Below, one piece after another: positions 21,907 through 21,908 of a stretch of 21,908 bases of DNA. The DNA comes from RGIG1918 sp964570895 (GTDB lineage Bacteria > Cyanobacteriota > Vampirovibrionia > Gastranaerophilales > Gastranaerophilaceae). Position 1 is the stretch's first letter. Every line of letters begins with the position of its first letter. The stretch spans positions 1 through 21,908 of the forward strand of contig CAZMZD010000020.1 of the NCBI GenBank assembly GCA_964570895.1, read 5' to 3'. Below the pieces are notes generated by a model. That model made no database searches. It saw only the letters and a list, made by a program, of their open reading frames with translations, and was not told the origin of the DNA. The translations under genes were made by a program, and so were the position numbers.

Positions 21907-21908
21907 TC

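Noticed and set aside
1..21908. tRNA or rRNA genes
   Set aside because: No cloverleaf with a GGTTCRA-type T-loop and no rRNA-like block was recognised by eye; a covariance search would be the decisive test.

Overview
The window is AT-rich, low-GC DNA from a gut-type bacterium with a Gram-negative envelope (TolC-like outer membrane protein, periplasmic adaptor, several Sec signal peptides). Flagellar export genes, cyclic-di-AMP turnover and several proteins that open with an 'MKI...N...FKG' peptide together suggest a non-photosynthetic cyanobacterial relative (Melainabacteria / Gastranaerophilales). That assignment is an inference from protein style; no rRNA or tRNA gene was seen.

Layout. 190-2866 (minus): pgpH, a membrane cyclic-di-AMP phosphodiesterase, then ybeY. 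2940-6515 (plus): an overlapping operon of a secreted GH13 glycosidase, a GH3 NagZ-like glucosaminidase and nadA. 6671-7077: a small, strongly expressed-looking 80-residue gene with its own promoter, a possible LexA-type box and a terminator. 7232-9888 (minus): flagellar export/switch operon FliM/FliN-like, fliO, fliP, fliQ. 9889-14278: accessory region, rich in intergenic repeats. It holds a FAN1-type VRR-NUC nuclease with a signal peptide, an orphan LuxR-type DNA-binding protein whose start looks frameshifted, and an XRE repressor divergent from two unknown genes; hairpin repeats in inverted orientation flank this last trio. 14279-17741 (minus): tripartite efflux set TolC, MacA-like adaptor and MacB/LolD-like ATPase, with no permease visible. 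17819-18886 (minus): a RelA/SpoT-type nucleotidyltransferase. 18992-19992 (plus): a two-helix membrane peptide and a prohibitin-like SPFH protein. 20094-21605 (plus): a 5'-nucleotidase-family protein with no signal peptide and a changed catalytic motif. The window ends in repeats.

The intergenic DNA is unusual. About 19 short palindromes of four stem families mostly share a GTAG(G) head, the hallmark of REP elements mobilised by RAYT (Y1) transposases. A second hairpin repeat based on 'GATCCTGAA...TTCAGGAT' occurs at least three times. A third, longer repeat occurs twice with 126 identical bases about 14 kb apart and a third time as an inverted partial copy. The best candidates for new biology are the secreted FAN1-like nuclease, the repeat-bounded XRE cassette, the shared N-terminal peptide on otherwise unrelated proteins, and the mixed-family REP population.
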